From positions 1 through 64,000 of the forward strand of contig NZ_SSOD01000007.1 in assembly GCF_004801305.1 (NCBI RefSeq): 64,000 nucleotides of DNA. Reading direction: 5' to 3'. Within the stretch, counting starts at the first letter, position 1. Each line of letters starts with the position of its first letter. The notes under the pieces were generated by a model that saw nothing but the letters and a program-made list of their open reading frames with translations, had not been told where the DNA came from and did no database searches. Below, in pieces: positions 63,483 through 64,000 of the stretch. The DNA comes from Pseudothauera rhizosphaerae (GTDB lineage: Bacteria > Pseudomonadota > Gammaproteobacteria > Burkholderiales > Rhodocyclaceae). Both the position numbers and the translations under genes were made by a program.

Positions 63483-64000
63483 GCCGGGTTGCCGCCCGCA
63501 GCCGCCGCCAGGCGGTCGAGCAACTCGTCCAGCCGCGCCGCCTCGGCTGCCGCCGGGCTCTCCGGATAGCGTTGCCGCAGGGCCGCAAGCACCCGGCGCG
63601 CCTGCGCCTCGTCGCGCTTGTGCTCGATCAGCAGCCGCGCCCCGAGCAGGTAGATGGCCGGCGTATCGGCATGCCCGGGGAAACGCCGGTCGAACTCCCT
63701 GATCAGGCGCGCCGCGCCGTCGCCGCGGCGCGCCGCCAGCAAGGCGGTGGCCAGCGGCAGGATCGCACCCGCCTGCGCCGGCTGGTAATCGGGCTGATGC
63801 TGCCAGATCGCCTCCAGCACCTCGATCGCGTAGGACTCCTGGCCCACCCGCGTCAGGGCCGGCAACCAGTCGCGGGCGTGGGCCAGCATCGCCTGCGTCT
63901 GCCCCGGCACGGCCAGCAGCAGACGGTGCAGGCGCAGGTTGGCGGAGAGGTCGCCGGGCCGTTCGACGACATCTCCACGGGCCACGGCAATCGCCTCGTC
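63479..64000 (-). CDS. Helical-repeat protein, C-terminal part (truncated by window end)
   Basis: The minus-strand frame is open to the right window edge, so the 5' end is missing; at least 173 residues are visible. The sequence is all-helical in character with tetratricopeptide-like spacing (LRLHRLLLAVPGQTQAMLAHARDWL, AAIWQHQPDYQPAQAG-like, RVLAALRQRYPESPAAAEAARLDELL). It resembles the C-terminal repeat region of the neighbouring rhomboid protein in style but no family was identified. Its TAG stop overlaps the rhomboid stop in CTAG. Confidence 0.65.
   Translation of the reverse strand, partial: DEAIAVARGDVVERPGDLSANLRLHRLLLAVPGQTQAMLAHARDWLPALTRVGQESYAIEVLEAIWQHQPDYQPAQAGAILPLATALLAARRGDGAARLIREFDRRFPGHADTPAIYLLGARLLIEHKRDEAQARRVLAALRQRYPESPAAAEAARLDELLDRLAAAAGGNPA

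Overview
This window looks like core chromosome of a GC-rich betaproteobacterium, most likely Rhodocyclales (Azoarcus/Thauera/Zoogloea type). This is judged from gene content and order: an apaG gene, secA followed by argJ, dciA divergent from secA, a complete dcw cluster ending in lpxC, a meso-diaminopimelate type MurE, an rsmI-yraN-diaA-dolP block and an rpsU-yqeY-dnaG-rpoD block. The genus is an inference. I see no insertion sequence, prophage, CRISPR array or integrase. Gene density is very high: neighbours often overlap by 1 to 4 bases (ATGA, GTGA or TGATG junctions), and most gaps over 100 bases hold a promoter, a hairpin or a repeat.

Layout. 1-1888: 3' part of bifunctional proline catabolism gene putA. 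2073-7072: branched-chain amino acid ABC transporter (binding protein, livH, livM, livG, livF). 7227-9712: methionine importer metNIQ. 9814-10716: EamA-type exporter. 10713-16773 (minus): six-gene Mrp Na+/H+ antiporter operon with fused mrpA-mrpB. 17021-20245: yajC-secD-secF. 20316-22607: DUF2322-like gene, purB and apaG. 22776-26839: a Ser/Thr phosphorylation island made of an FHA membrane protein, a receptor-like kinase, a LysM lipoprotein and a PP2C phosphatase. 27002-32887: radical SAM protein, argJ, secA, dciA and a tiny membrane protein. 32900-50710 (minus): lpxC and the whole division and wall cluster mraZ to ftsZ, with a recognisable promoter and MraZ operator. 51031-51410: RNase P RNA. 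51435-55675: lipoprotein, pyrC, rsmI, yraN, diaA, dolP. 55766-60378: rpsU, yqeY, dnaG, rpoD. 60417-60493: tRNA with CAU anticodon, probably Ile2. 60563-64000: a zinc-ribbon/DUF805/glutaredoxin fusion, a rhomboid protease and the 3' part of a helical-repeat gene cut by the window end.

How it fits together: most genes serve the cell envelope (precursor synthesis, septation, Sec export, lipid A commitment, envelope lipoproteins), nutrient uptake, or replication and transcription start-up. The least standard part is the phosphosignalling island. Its kinase has a cytoplasmic catalytic domain, a predicted periplasmic sensor and a C-terminal HAMP segment. Its FHA reader and PP2C eraser also carry membrane anchors, and a LysM lipoprotein lies between, so an envelope-state sensor is a reasonable but unproven reading.

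Other points worth attention: two REP-like inverted pairs whose first bases provide the TAG stop codon of the adjacent genes; a four-unit, 10-base-period MraZ operator overlapping a clear promoter; head-to-head genes rsmI and yraN with overlapping start codons; convergent genes sharing palindromic stops (TTAA, CTAG); and a perfect 20-bp inverted repeat downstream of rnpB.
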